Below are positions 52,582-61,199 of a stretch of 64,000 nucleotides of DNA, piece after piece; position 1 is the stretch's first letter; every line of letters starts with the position of its first letter. A model generated the notes under the pieces. That model was not told the origin of the DNA, did not search any database, and saw nothing but the letters and a program-made list of their open reading frames with translations. A program made the translations under genes and the position numbers. The stretch lies in the NCBI RefSeq assembly GCF_000746525.1, contig NZ_CP009048.1, forward strand, positions 4,219,501-4,283,500, read 5' to 3'. The DNA is from Pseudomonas alkylphenolica (GTDB lineage: Bacteria > Pseudomonadota > Gammaproteobacteria > Pseudomonadales > Pseudomonadaceae).

Positions 52582-53022
52582 GGGGGCTTTTTAGTCGTGC
52601 AGGTGAGCCTGCTTTTTCATGATCGGCATAGGAAGGGCTGCGATTGTCGCAGATTTGCCCCCGCTCGGCACGGTTGCGGGTAGCCGGATGATTGTTTAGT
52701 GATGGACAACCTGAAGGTATACAAAGGCTGATTTAATGAACCTTCAAGGGCATGGGAGTATCAGCGCATGACTTCGCCCCTGAGCTTGCCCCACCCGCTG
52801 TTGCGCCCTTCGTTCCCGAAGGTGCGGGCTCGCTCCGGGGAAAACCCGCTGGTTCACATCATCCTCGCCTTCTGGGCGTTGTGGCATTGCCGCCATGCCC
52901 GCCCACCAGATGTTGTTCTCGCCCTAGACTGAATATATCGGCCAGCCTTGGCCTACCTGTCCATGACTGTCGCCTGCTGGCGAAGACAGTCCTGTGCGCC
53001 TGACGGCGCGAGCGAGAACCGC
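52582..53022 (+). other. Intergenic region between hrpA and the putrescine unit
   Basis: This is 441 bases without an annotated-size gene. It holds the probable 54-codon gene at 52768-52932 and, before it, about 185 bases that must carry the hrpA promoter and the plus-strand promoter. I could not assign promoter hexamers with confidence. The last 90 bases form the leader of the glutamylpolyamine synthetase gene. Confidence 0.6.
52768..52932 (+). CDS. Probable small protein of unknown function (54 residues)
   Basis: ATG 52768 is preceded by GGGAG at a good distance, and the frame stays open for 54 codons to TGA 52932. About three quarters of the codons end in G or C, like the neighbouring real genes. 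The product begins MTSPLSLPHPLLRPSFPKVR and has one short hydrophobic stretch (LVHIILAFWALWHC) and two cysteine/histidine groups (HCRHAR). I do not recognise a family. It lies 90 bases before the glutamylpolyamine synthetase gene on the same strand and might be a leader gene of that operon. Confidence 0.5.
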   Translation: MTSPLSLPHPLLRPSFPKVRARSGENPLVHIILAFWALWHCRHARPPDVVLALD

Positions 53023-54387
53023 ATGCAATTTGCCCCCATCGAACAGGCCCGAACATTCCTGGCTGACAACCCTGATATCGAGATGATCGAGCTGTTCATC
53101 CTCGATGCCAACGGCGTGCCCCGCGGCAAGCTGTTGCACCGCGAAGAACTGCTGGCGGTGTATGAAAGCGGTCGCCCCCTGCCCAGCACCATTCTCGGCC
53201 TGACCCTCAATGGCGACGATGTGGAAAACTCAGGACTGGTGTGGGACGTCGGTGATATCGACTGCCGCGCCTATCCGCTGGAAAACAGCCTGGTGCGCTT
53301 GCCTTGGCGGCAGATTCCGACCGCCGCAGTGCAGGTCAGCATGCACCCCAGCGAAGGCCTGCCAGCCACCATCGCCGACCCGCGCCACCTGCTGGTCAAG
53401 GTCATCGATGCGCTGAAGGCCGAAGGTTACCATCCGGTCATGGCCTGCGAGCTGGAGTTCTACCTGCTCGACCAGAAGCGCGACCACCAGGGTCGCCCGC
53501 AAGCGGCGCTGGACAGCGATGGCGGACGTCCGCGTGGCACCCAGGTCTATGGCCTGCGCGAGCTGGAGCAGATCGAGCCGTTCCTCGCTGATCTTTATAG
53601 TGCTTGCAAAGCCCAGGGCATCCCGGCACGCACGGCGATTTCCGAATACGCCCCGGGCCAGGTCGAAATCACCCTGGAACATGGCGATGCACTGCTGGCC
53701 ATGGACCAGGCCGTGCGCTACAAGCGTCTGGTCAAAGGCGTGGCACACAAGCACGGCATGCAGGCCTGCTTCATGGCCAAACCTTTCGATCACCTGGCCG
53801 GCACCGGCATGCACATGCATGTAAGCCTGGCTGATGCCCACGGCAACAACCTGTTCGCCAGCGAAGACAAGGCCGGCACACCGCTGCTGCGTCAATCAGT
53901 GGCCGGCATGCTCAAGCACCTGCTCGACTCGTTGCTGCTGTTCTGCCCCAACGCCAACTCCTACCGCCGCTTCCAGGCCAACAGCTATGCACCGCTGGCG
54001 CCGACCTGGGGTGTCGACAACCGCACCGTGAGCCTGCGCGTACCCGGCGGCCCGGCCAACAGCCGGCACATCGAACATCGCATCTGTGGCGCCGACGCCA
54101 ACCCCTACCTGGCCGCCGCCGCGATCCTCGCCAGCCTGCACCAGGGCATCCGCCAGCAGCTCGACCCGGGTGCTCCGGTCGAAGGCAACGGCTATGCCCA
54201 GGCCAAGGAACTGCTGCCCACCGACTGGCTCACTTCGCTCAAGGCCCTGGAGGCCTCGGACTGGGCTCGTGAGGCATTCGGCGAAGCCTTTCTCGGTGTC
54301 TACCTGGCGGTCAAACGTGCCGAGTACCGACAGTTCATGGCCGAAGTCGGCGAACAGGACTGGCGCTGGTACCTGACCCAGGCCTGA
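53023..54387 (+). CDS. puuA: Glutamine synthetase family protein, gamma-glutamylpolyamine synthetase (PuuA/PauA-like)
   Basis: A 454-residue GS-fold ligase from ATG 53023 (MQFAPIEQARTFLADNPDIEMIELFILDANGVPRGK). The catalytic barrel motifs are present: EFYLLD near 147 for metal and glutamate binding, APGQVEITLEHGDALLAMD near 211, GTGMHMHVSL near 260, the NSYRRF segment near 310 and R-containing PGGPANSRHIEHRICGADANPYL near 345. It lacks the adenylylation-loop features of GlnA. With the adjacent PuuB-like oxidase it indicates gamma-glutamylation of putrescine or another diamine as the first step of polyamine use. Which amine is preferred cannot be told from sequence. Confidence 0.88.
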   Translation: MQFAPIEQARTFLADNPDIEMIELFILDANGVPRGKLLHREELLAVYESGRPLPSTILGLTLNGDDVENSGLVWDVGDIDCRAYPLENSLVRLPWRQIPTAAVQVSMHPSEGLPATIADPRHLLVKVIDALKAEGYHPVMACELEFYLLDQKRDHQGRPQAALDSDGGRPRGTQVYGLRELEQIEPFLADLYSACKAQGIPARTAISEYAPGQVEITLEHGDALLAMDQAVRYKRLVKGVAHKHGMQACFMAKPFDHLAGTGMHMHVSLADAHGNNLFASEDKAGTPLLRQSVAGMLKHLLDSLLLFCPNANSYRRFQANSYAPLAPTWGVDNRTVSLRVPGGPANSRHIEHRICGADANPYLAAAAILASLHQGIRQQLDPGAPVEGNGYAQAKELLPTDWLTSLKALEASDWAREAFGEAFLGVYLAVKRAEYRQFMAEVGEQDWRWYLTQA

Positions 54388-54417
54388 TCCACTTTATTTT
54401 TGCGCCAAGGATTTTTT

Positions 54418-55725
54418 ATGAACGCAGCCGTGAACACCGGCACCGCTCAACGCAGTGCTTCCTACTACACCGCCAGCCTCAACGACAGCACCCAGTACCC
54501 GACGCTCAAAGGCACGGTCAAGGTCGACGTGGCAATCATCGGTGGCGGTTTTACCGGCGTGGCCAGCGCCGTCGAGCTGGCCGAACGCGGCCTGAAAGTC
54601 GCCATTGTCGAGACCAACCGCATCGGCTGGGGCGCCAGCGGTCGCAACGGCGGCCAGGTGACTGGCAGCCTTTCGGGTGACGAGGCAATGCGCAAGCAGA
54701 TGCGCGAAAAGCTTGGCGAAGACGTCGACGACTTCATCTGGCACCTGCGCTGGCGCGGGCATCAGATCATCGAACAGCGGGTCGCACGCTATGGCATCAA
54801 CTGCGACCTCAAGCGCGGTCACCTGCATGCGGCGATGAAGGCCTCGCACATGCATGAGCTGCAGTCTTTCGCAGCCGAAGCACAGCGCCGCGGCATGGGC
54901 GACCAGGTGCAGTTACTCGATCGCAACGCCATGGCCGAACACCTGCAAAGCCCGTTGTACCTGGGCGCGCTGAAGAACCTGCGCAACCTGCACCTGCACC
55001 CGCTCAACCTGTGCCTGGGCGAAGCCCGTGCAGCGCATAGCCTGGGCGCGCTGATCTTCGAGAATTCCGAGGTGCTGGACATCGTCCATGGCGAGCAGCC
55101 GGCGGTGGTCACCGCGCAAGGGCGAGTCGAAGCCAAGCAGATCCTGCTGGCAGGCGACGTCTACCACAAACTGGAAAAGCGCCAGCTCAAGGGCAAGATC
55201 TTCCCGGCCATGGGTGGCATCGTCACCACCGCGCCGCTGGGCGAACTGGCCGCACAGATCAACCCTCAGGACCTGGCGGTGTATGACTGCCGCTTTGTCC
55301 TCGACTACTACCGCCTGACGGCAGACGGTCGCCTGCTGTTCGGCGGTGGCGCCAACTATTCAGGCCGTGACTCGCGGGATATCGCTGGTGAGTTGCGCCC
55401 GTGCATCGAGCGCACCTTCCCGGCACTCAAGGGCGTGCCGATCGAGTTCCAGTGGAGTTGTGCCATGGGGATCGTGGTCAACCGCATTCCGCAGCTGGGC
55501 AAGCTTTCCGACAATGTCTGGTACTGCCAGGGCTACTCCGGGCACGGTATCGCCACCAGCCACATCATGGGCGAAATCATGGCCGAGGCGCTGACCGGGA
55601 CGCTGGAGAAATTCGATACCTTTGCAGGCTGCAAACACATCAAGGTGCCGATGGGCGATGTGCTGGGCAATCCGTTGCTGGCGGCGGGGATGTGGTATTA
55701 CCAGATGCTTGAGAAGTTGCGCTGA
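54418..55725 (+). CDS. puuB: FAD-dependent gamma-glutamylputrescine oxidase (PuuB-like)
   Basis: A 435-residue DAO-family flavoprotein from ATG 54418, with AAGGAT upstream. The dinucleotide fold GGGFTGVASAVELAERG starts near residue 42, and the FAD contacts GWGASGRNGGQVTGSLSG lie near 77. The C-terminal YCQGYSGHGIATSHIMGEIMAE carries the flavin-covering segment typical of PuuB. It oxidises gamma-glutamylputrescine to the aldehyde with release of H2O2 and ammonia. It starts 30 bases after the synthetase gene and completes a two-gene unit; the next enzymes of the pathway are not here. Confidence 0.9.
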   Translation: MNAAVNTGTAQRSASYYTASLNDSTQYPTLKGTVKVDVAIIGGGFTGVASAVELAERGLKVAIVETNRIGWGASGRNGGQVTGSLSGDEAMRKQMREKLGEDVDDFIWHLRWRGHQIIEQRVARYGINCDLKRGHLHAAMKASHMHELQSFAAEAQRRGMGDQVQLLDRNAMAEHLQSPLYLGALKNLRNLHLHPLNLCLGEARAAHSLGALIFENSEVLDIVHGEQPAVVTAQGRVEAKQILLAGDVYHKLEKRQLKGKIFPAMGGIVTTAPLGELAAQINPQDLAVYDCRFVLDYYRLTADGRLLFGGGANYSGRDSRDIAGELRPCIERTFPALKGVPIEFQWSCAMGIVVNRIPQLGKLSDNVWYCQGYSGHGIATSHIMGEIMAEALTGTLEKFDTFAGCKHIKVPMGDVLGNPLLAAGMWYYQMLEKLR

Positions 55726-55735
55726 GGCTAAATGC

Positions 55736-55817
55736 ATCGCGGGGCAAGCCCGCTCCCACCGGGGACTCAATAACCCTGGTGGGAGCGGCGGTGCGACGAC
55801 TCGACTTGCCCCGCGAT
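55736..55817. repeat. REP doublet with a variant second arm
   Basis: The left arm is the standard REP. The right arm reads GGGAGCGGCGGTGCGACGAC followed by TCGACTTGCCCCGCG, so a GCGGTGCGACGACTCGAC-type segment replaces GGGC in the usual arm. It lies between the convergent puuB and fadD1 genes. Confidence 0.88.
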
Positions 55818-55824
55818 TACTGAC

Positions 55825-57522
55825 TCAAGCGATCTTCTTCAGACCCAGCTTTTTCAGCTCTTCATCACGCAGCTCACGACGCAGGATCTTGCCGACGTTG
55901 GTGGTCGGCAGCGCATCACGGAACTCGATGAAACGCGGCACCTTGTAGCCGGTGACATTGGCACGCATGTGCTCCATCACCTGATCTTTGGTCAGGGTCA
56001 CGCCAGGCCGTGCAACGATGAACAGCTTGATCACTTCACCGGACTTCTCGTCCGGCACGCCGATGGCTGCACACTGCAACACGCCCGGCAGCGCAGCCAG
56101 CACGTCTTCAAGCTCGTTGGGGTATACGTTGAATCCGGACACCAGAATCATGTCTTTCTTGCGATCGACAATCCGCATGTAGCCGTCAGGCTGGATCAGG
56201 GCGATGTCACCGGTCTTCAACCAACCTTCGCTGTCGAGGATCTCGGTGGTCGCATCCAGGCGCTGCCAGTAGCCCTTCATCACTTGCGGGCCCTTGACGC
56301 ACAGTTCACCGACTTCACCCAGCGGCAGTTCGACACCCTCATCATTGATGATCTTGCACAGGGTCGAAGGCACCGGAATACCGATGGTACCGATCTGGTT
56401 CTGCTCGGCCGGGTTGACCGCCGCCACCGGGCTGGTTTCGGTCATGCCGTAACCTTCGCAGATGGCGCAACCAGTCACTGCTTTCCAGCGCTCGGCGACA
56501 CTCATCTGCAGGGCCATGCCGCCCGACAGGGTGATTTTCAGATTCGAGAAATCCAGCTTGCGGAAGTTTTCGTTGTTGCACAGGGCAACGAACAAGGTGT
56601 TCAGCCCGACAAAGCCGCTGAACTTCCACTTCGACAACTCCTTGACCATCGCCGGCAAGTCGCGCGGGTTGCTGATCAGGATGTTGTGGTTGCCGATCAG
56701 CATCATTGCCATGCAATGAAAGGTGAAGGCATAGATGTGGTACAGCGGCAACGGGGTGATCAGGATCTCGCAACCTTCATTGAGGTTGGAGCCCATCAGC
56801 GCCCGGCACTGCAGCATATTGGCCACCAGGTTACGGTGGGTAAGCATCGCGCCCTTGGCCACCCCGGTGGTGCCACCGGTGTACTGCAACACGGCCACAT
56901 CATTGCTGTCGGGGCTCGCTTCTTTCACCGGCTGGCCGGCGCCTTTGCTCAATACATCATTGAACTTCAGCGCCTTGGGCAAGTGGTAGGCCGGGACCAT
57001 TTTTTTCACGTACTTGATCACGCTGTTGATCAACAGGCGCTTTACCGGTGGCAGCATATCGGCCACTTCGGTGACAATAACGTGTTTGATCTGGGTCTTG
57101 GGCACGACCTTTTCGGCCAGGTGCGCCATGTTGGCCAGACACACCAGCGCTTTGGCACCGGAGTCATTGAATTGGTGCTCCAGCTCCCGTGCGGTATACA
57201 GCGGGTTGGTGTTCACCACGATCAGGCCGGCACGCATAGCGCCGAATACGGCAACCGGATATTGCAGCACGTTGGGCAGTTGCACGGCGATACGATCGCC
57301 GGGCTGCAGGTCAGTATGCTGCTGCAGGTAGGCGGCGAAGGCCCCCGACAACTCGTACAGCTGGCCGTAGGTCAGTGTTTTGCCCAGGTTGCTAAAGGCT
57401 GGTTTGTCAGCAAAGCGTTGGCAGGACTGTTTCAATACTGCCTGGATATTCGGGTACTCATCGGGGTTGATTTGCGCCGCAACCCCGGCTGGGTACTTAT
57501 CCTTCCAAAAATTTTCGATCAT
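55825..57522 (-). CDS. fadD1: Long-chain-fatty-acid--CoA ligase FadD1
   Basis: A 565-residue ANL-superfamily enzyme from ATG 57522 (MIENFWKDKYPAG), which matches my memory of FadD1. The adenylate-forming motifs are complete: YTGGTTGVAKGAMLTH near 213, the GYGMTETSP motif near 360, GWLKTGDIA near 440, DRKKDMILVSGFNVYP near 460 and the catalytic lysine in TTNVGKILRREL near 545. It activates free fatty acids at the inner face of the membrane for beta-oxidation. A second ligase gene follows upstream on the same strand, 325 bases away, beyond a REP doublet, so the two probably have separate promoters. Confidence 0.93.
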   Translation of the reverse strand: MIENFWKDKYPAGVAAQINPDEYPNIQAVLKQSCQRFADKPAFSNLGKTLTYGQLYELSGAFAAYLQQHTDLQPGDRIAVQLPNVLQYPVAVFGAMRAGLIVVNTNPLYTARELEHQFNDSGAKALVCLANMAHLAEKVVPKTQIKHVIVTEVADMLPPVKRLLINSVIKYVKKMVPAYHLPKALKFNDVLSKGAGQPVKEASPDSNDVAVLQYTGGTTGVAKGAMLTHRNLVANMLQCRALMGSNLNEGCEILITPLPLYHIYAFTFHCMAMMLIGNHNILISNPRDLPAMVKELSKWKFSGFVGLNTLFVALCNNENFRKLDFSNLKITLSGGMALQMSVAERWKAVTGCAICEGYGMTETSPVAAVNPAEQNQIGTIGIPVPSTLCKIINDEGVELPLGEVGELCVKGPQVMKGYWQRLDATTEILDSEGWLKTGDIALIQPDGYMRIVDRKKDMILVSGFNVYPNELEDVLAALPGVLQCAAIGVPDEKSGEVIKLFIVARPGVTLTKDQVMEHMRANVTGYKVPRFIEFRDALPTTNVGKILRRELRDEELKKLGLKKIA

Positions 57523-57847
57523 GGAAGCCCACTCCTCCAGCACCAGCGAATTCTTCACCGCAGTCGATGCGATTATTATTGATATAAGATTACGGTTTAT
57601 TGCAAACCAGATCATCAGAAGCGGGCCGAGAGTAGCAGCTTTGCAAAGGGTCGCCTAGAGCTAAAGCAGCCCAAACAGTCACAAAAATGACTCTTGATTA
57701 TGCAATGGTCATTTTTAGAGTAAAAAACCTAAACAACCAGTTTATGCATATAAAGTGGGAGCGGGCTTGCCACGCGATGCGATGTACCTGACACACCGCA
57801 TCGCGGGGCAAGCCCGCTCCCACAGAAGCCCGCGCCCACCCTGGACG
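57523..57847 (-). promoter_or_regulatory. Upstream region of fadD1 (with REP doublet)
   Basis: This is 325 bases with no gene. It holds a REP doublet at 57755-57823 and, before the fadD1 start, an AT-rich 200-base stretch. A TAAAC-N5-GTTTA palindrome at 57730-57744 resembles PsrA-type operators (GAAAC-N4-GTTTC) but has the wrong spacing. Confidence 0.45.
57755..57823. repeat. REP doublet (REPIN)
   Basis: Inverted REP arms around a spacer of about 19 bases; the left arm has one change (GGCTTGCCACGCG). It separates the fadD2 stop from the fadD1 upstream region. Confidence 0.9.
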
Positions 57848-59536
57848 TCAGGCGATATCGCGCAGCTCCCGGCGCAGGATCTTGCCTACCGCCGTCATCG
57901 GTAACGAATCGCGCAGCACGATGTGCTTGGGCACTTTGTAGCCGGTGAAGTTGGCTTTGCAGTAAGCCTTCAGCTCTTCAAGACTCACCCCGCCTTCACG
58001 CGGCACCACAAACAGCTTCACAGCTTCGCCGGAGCGCTCGTCTGGAATGCCGATCACCGCGCAGTTGGCCACTTGCGGGTGGCCCATGACCACCTCTTCG
58101 ATCTCGTTCGGGTACACGTTGAAACCGGAAACGATGATCATGTCCTTCTTGCGATCGACAATCCGGGTAAAACCATCAGGATCGATCACCGCGATATCAC
58201 CGGTCTTGAACCAGCCCTCGCTATCAAGCGCCTCGGCCGTAGCCTCAGGGTGCTGCCAGTAGCCTTTCATCACTTGCGGGCCCTTGATGCACAACTCGCC
58301 CCGCTCGCCCATCGGCTGTTCGTTGCCTGCATCGTCAATGACCTTGAATGCCGTACCCGGCACTGGAATGCCCACTGTACCCAGTCGCGCCAGCTTGCCG
58401 TACGGATTGGTGCTGGCCACCGGCGAGGTTTCCGTCAGGCCATAGCCTTCGACGATGCGGCAGCCCGTCAGGCTTTCCCAGCGCTCGGCGGTGGCCGTCA
58501 CCAGCGCGGTGCCACCGGAGTTGGTGACTTTCAGCGCGGAGAAATCCAGGTTCTTGAATTCCGGGTGATTCATCAACGCCACGAACAAGGTGTTCAGGCC
58601 GAGAAGCCCGGAGAACTTCCATTTTTTCAGCTCTTTGATAAAGCCTGGAATGTCTCGCGGATTGGTGATCAGCACGTTGTGGTTGCCGGTCACCATCATG
58701 CACATGCAATTCGCGGTAAAGGCATAGATATGGTAGAGCGGCAGCGGTGCGATCATCACCTCCTGGCCCTCTTTGATCAGCCGCTGGCCATCAGGGCCGT
58801 GCTGGGAGAAGCACGCCAGCACCTGGAGCATGTTGGCCACCAGGTTGCCGTGAGTCAGCATTGCGCCCTTGGCCAGGCCGGTGGTGCCACCGGTGTACTG
58901 CAGCACAGCGATATCATCGAGGCTCAGCGAGACCTGCTTGGGCACTGCGCCACGTCCCTGACTCAACGCGCTCTTGAAGGGCACAGCCTGGGGCAGATGG
59001 AAGTCCGGGACCATCTTCTTGACCTTGGCGACAATGGTATTGACCAGCCAGCCCTTGGCCGCCGGCAGCATGTCGCCCATCTTCGCTTCGATAAGGAAGT
59101 CGATGCCGGTATCGGGCAGTACCTCCTGCACCAGTTTGCCGAACATGTTCAGGTAGACCAGCGCCCGGGCCCCGGAATCCTTGAATTGATGACGCATCTC
59201 GCGAGCGGTATACAGCGGGTTGGTGTTGACCACGATCAGCCCGGCACGCAAGGCGCCAAACACTGCGATCGGGTACTGCAGCACATTGGGCATCTGCACC
59301 GCGATACGGTCGCCCGGCACCAGATCGGTGTGTTGCTGCAGATAGGCGGCAAAGGCCGCAGAGTAACGATCCAGCTCAGCGTAGGTCATCGTCACCCCGA
59401 GATTGCTGAACGCCGGGCGGTCAGCAAACTTCTTGCACGAGCGTTCGAACACTTCGATCACAGACTTGTAAGCATTCATGTCAATGTTCGAAGGAACGCC
59501 TGCCGGGCGCTTGTCATTCCAGAAATCAGCCTGCAT
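57848..59536 (-). CDS. fadD2: Long-chain-fatty-acid--CoA ligase FadD2
   Basis: A 562-residue paralogue of the preceding ligase, clearly related along its whole length. Motifs: YTGGTTGLAKGAMLTH near 214, GYGLTETSP near 360, GWFKTGDIA near 441, DRKKDMIIVSGFNVYP near 460 and the catalytic lysine in TAVGKILRREL near 547. The tandem pair FadD1/FadD2 is the arrangement known from P. putida and P. aeruginosa; the two differ in chain-length preference, which is not readable here. It is divergent from the lipase-like gene, with 209 bases between starts. Confidence 0.92.
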   Translation of the reverse strand: MQADFWNDKRPAGVPSNIDMNAYKSVIEVFERSCKKFADRPAFSNLGVTMTYAELDRYSAAFAAYLQQHTDLVPGDRIAVQMPNVLQYPIAVFGALRAGLIVVNTNPLYTAREMRHQFKDSGARALVYLNMFGKLVQEVLPDTGIDFLIEAKMGDMLPAAKGWLVNTIVAKVKKMVPDFHLPQAVPFKSALSQGRGAVPKQVSLSLDDIAVLQYTGGTTGLAKGAMLTHGNLVANMLQVLACFSQHGPDGQRLIKEGQEVMIAPLPLYHIYAFTANCMCMMVTGNHNVLITNPRDIPGFIKELKKWKFSGLLGLNTLFVALMNHPEFKNLDFSALKVTNSGGTALVTATAERWESLTGCRIVEGYGLTETSPVASTNPYGKLARLGTVGIPVPGTAFKVIDDAGNEQPMGERGELCIKGPQVMKGYWQHPEATAEALDSEGWFKTGDIAVIDPDGFTRIVDRKKDMIIVSGFNVYPNEIEEVVMGHPQVANCAVIGIPDERSGEAVKLFVVPREGGVSLEELKAYCKANFTGYKVPKHIVLRDSLPMTAVGKILRRELRDIA

Positions 59537-59745
59537 TTATTCTTGTCCTCATACCTGAGCCGTTCCGGTCCCCTTGCCTGCTTGGCGAAGAAGGTGCTGT
59601 GCCGACGTTAGCAGGTATGCCGCAGGTGGCAAATATGCCAAGCGCTGTCATTTACATTGTGAATCTTGTTTGTCGCTGCCCTTCGATTGCACGCTTGGGT
59701 TATACACTGAGCTGAGTTACTCACCTGTGCGCACAAGGACTCGCC

Positions 59746-60690
59746 ATGCACCACGATGCGTTCTGGCTAGCGGCCAGCGATCACTGCAGCCTTTATGTCT
59801 ACCAATGGCTGCCCAGTACGCCGATCAAGGCAGTCGTGCTGCTGGCCCATGGCATGGCCGAACATGCCGGCCGCTATCAACGCCTGGGCCAGGCCCTGAG
59901 TGCGGCGGGCTATGCACTGATTGCCCATGACCAGCGCGGCCATGGCCGTACCGCCGAGCTCGGCACCCTGGGCCTGTTCGCCCGCCACGATGGCTGGAGC
60001 GCGGTGGTCAACGACCTGGGCATGCTCAGCCAGCACATCGGCCAGCAGTTTCCCGGTACCCCGGTGTTTCTCTTCGGCCACAGCATGGGCAGCTACATTG
60101 CCCAGGCGTACCTGATACACCATGGCGCCAGTCTGCAAGGCGCCATCCTCAGCGGCTCGAACTTCCAGCCCCCGGCGCTGTACCGCACGGCGTGCGTGAT
60201 TGCCCGTATCGAAGCCTGGCGTCAGGGTCCTCTGGGCCACAGTGCGTTGATCGACTGGTTGTCCTTTGGCTCCTTCAACAAGGCCTTCAAACCCACACGC
60301 ACGGCCTTCGACTGGCTCAGCCGCGACAACGCCGAAGTCGACCGCTATGTGACCGACCCGTTGTGCGGCTTCCGCTGCACCAATCGTTTATGGATCGACC
60401 TGCTGATGGGGCTTGAACAGATCAGCCAGCCGGCCAACCTCAAACAGATCGATCCGAACCTGCCGATCCTGGTGATGGGCGGTGAATGTGATCCGGTCAG
60501 TGCCGGCAAGCGTCTCAAAGATCTGGCCGGTGCTTTGCGCCTGGCCGGCAACCAGCATGTGCAGTTGCAGCTATACCCCAAAGCGCGACATGAACTGCTC
60601 AATGAAACCAACCGTGACGAGGTCACGGCCGCGATCATCGACTGGCTGGAACAGGCCCTGGCCATTGGCCGCCCTGCCCGCAGCGAATGA
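59746..60690 (+). CDS. Alpha/beta hydrolase, monoacylglycerol lipase/lysophospholipase-like
   Basis: A 314-residue hydrolase of the Hydrolase_4/PldB group. The oxyanion HGMAEHAGRY lies near 42, HDQRGHGRT near 63, nucleophile elbow FGHSMGSYIAQ near 111, acid D in GGECDPVSAGKR near 247 and catalytic His in YPKARHELLNETNRDE near 281. Its place between the fatty acid ligases and PhaJ suggests it supplies free fatty acids from mono-acyl glycerides or lysophospholipids. No signal peptide is present, so it acts in the cytoplasm. The PhaJ gene follows after 35 bases on the same strand. Confidence 0.88.
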   Translation: MHHDAFWLAASDHCSLYVYQWLPSTPIKAVVLLAHGMAEHAGRYQRLGQALSAAGYALIAHDQRGHGRTAELGTLGLFARHDGWSAVVNDLGMLSQHIGQQFPGTPVFLFGHSMGSYIAQAYLIHHGASLQGAILSGSNFQPPALYRTACVIARIEAWRQGPLGHSALIDWLSFGSFNKAFKPTRTAFDWLSRDNAEVDRYVTDPLCGFRCTNRLWIDLLMGLEQISQPANLKQIDPNLPILVMGGECDPVSAGKRLKDLAGALRLAGNQHVQLQLYPKARHELLNETNRDEVTAAIIDWLEQALAIGRPARSE

Positions 60691-60725
60691 CGGCCGCCCC
60701 CGTGCCCCTAGCAGGAACCGAATCG

Positions 60726-61196
60726 ATGACCCAGGTCACCAACACGCCTTACGAAGCCCTTGAAGTCGGCCAGACCGCCAGTTTCAGCAAGACCGTCGAA
60801 GAACGTGACATCCAGCTGTTCGCTGCCATGTCCGGTGACCACAACCCCGTGCACCTGGATGCCGAGTTCGCCGCCAAGAGCATGTTCAAGGAGCGTATCG
60901 CCCACGGTATGTTCAGCGGTGCCCTGATCAGCGCCGCGGTGGCCTGCGAGCTGCCTGGCCCGGGCACCATCTACCTGGGTCAGACCATGAGCTTCCAGAA
61001 GCCGGTGAAGTTCGGCGACACCCTGACCGTGCGCCTGGAAATCCTCGAGAAGCTGCCGAAATTCAAGGTGCGCATCGCCACCCGCGTGTTCAACCAGAAT
61101 GATGAGCTGGTGGTCGATGGCGAGGCTGAAATCCTCGCCCCGCGCAAACAGCAGACTGTCGACCTGGTGAGCCCGCCGCCGATCACCATCGGCTGA
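60726..61196 (+). CDS. phaJ: (R)-specific enoyl-CoA hydratase (MaoC/PhaJ family)
   Basis: A 156-residue hot-dog-fold protein from ATG 60726, with AGGA 9 bases upstream. The hydratase 2 catalytic motif is SGDHNPVHLD, with Asp38 and His43, followed by the RIAHGMFSGALISAAVA segment. It converts trans-2-enoyl-CoA from beta-oxidation to (R)-3-hydroxyacyl-CoA, the monomer for medium-chain polyhydroxyalkanoate. Its linkage to fadD1/fadD2 and the hydrolase is the arrangement I recall for the phaJ gene near fadD in P. aeruginosa and P. putida. The paralogue number is left open. Confidence 0.92.
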   Translation: MTQVTNTPYEALEVGQTASFSKTVEERDIQLFAAMSGDHNPVHLDAEFAAKSMFKERIAHGMFSGALISAAVACELPGPGTIYLGQTMSFQKPVKFGDTLTVRLEILEKLPKFKVRIATRVFNQNDELVVDGEAEILAPRKQQTVDLVSPPPITIG

Positions 61197-61199
61197 AGT

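Noticed and set aside
55969..59611. Two antisense frames of over 530 codons across fadD1 and fadD2
   Set aside because: Both occur at matching places in the paralogues, as expected from shared codon patterns, and have His/Gln-rich products without motifs.
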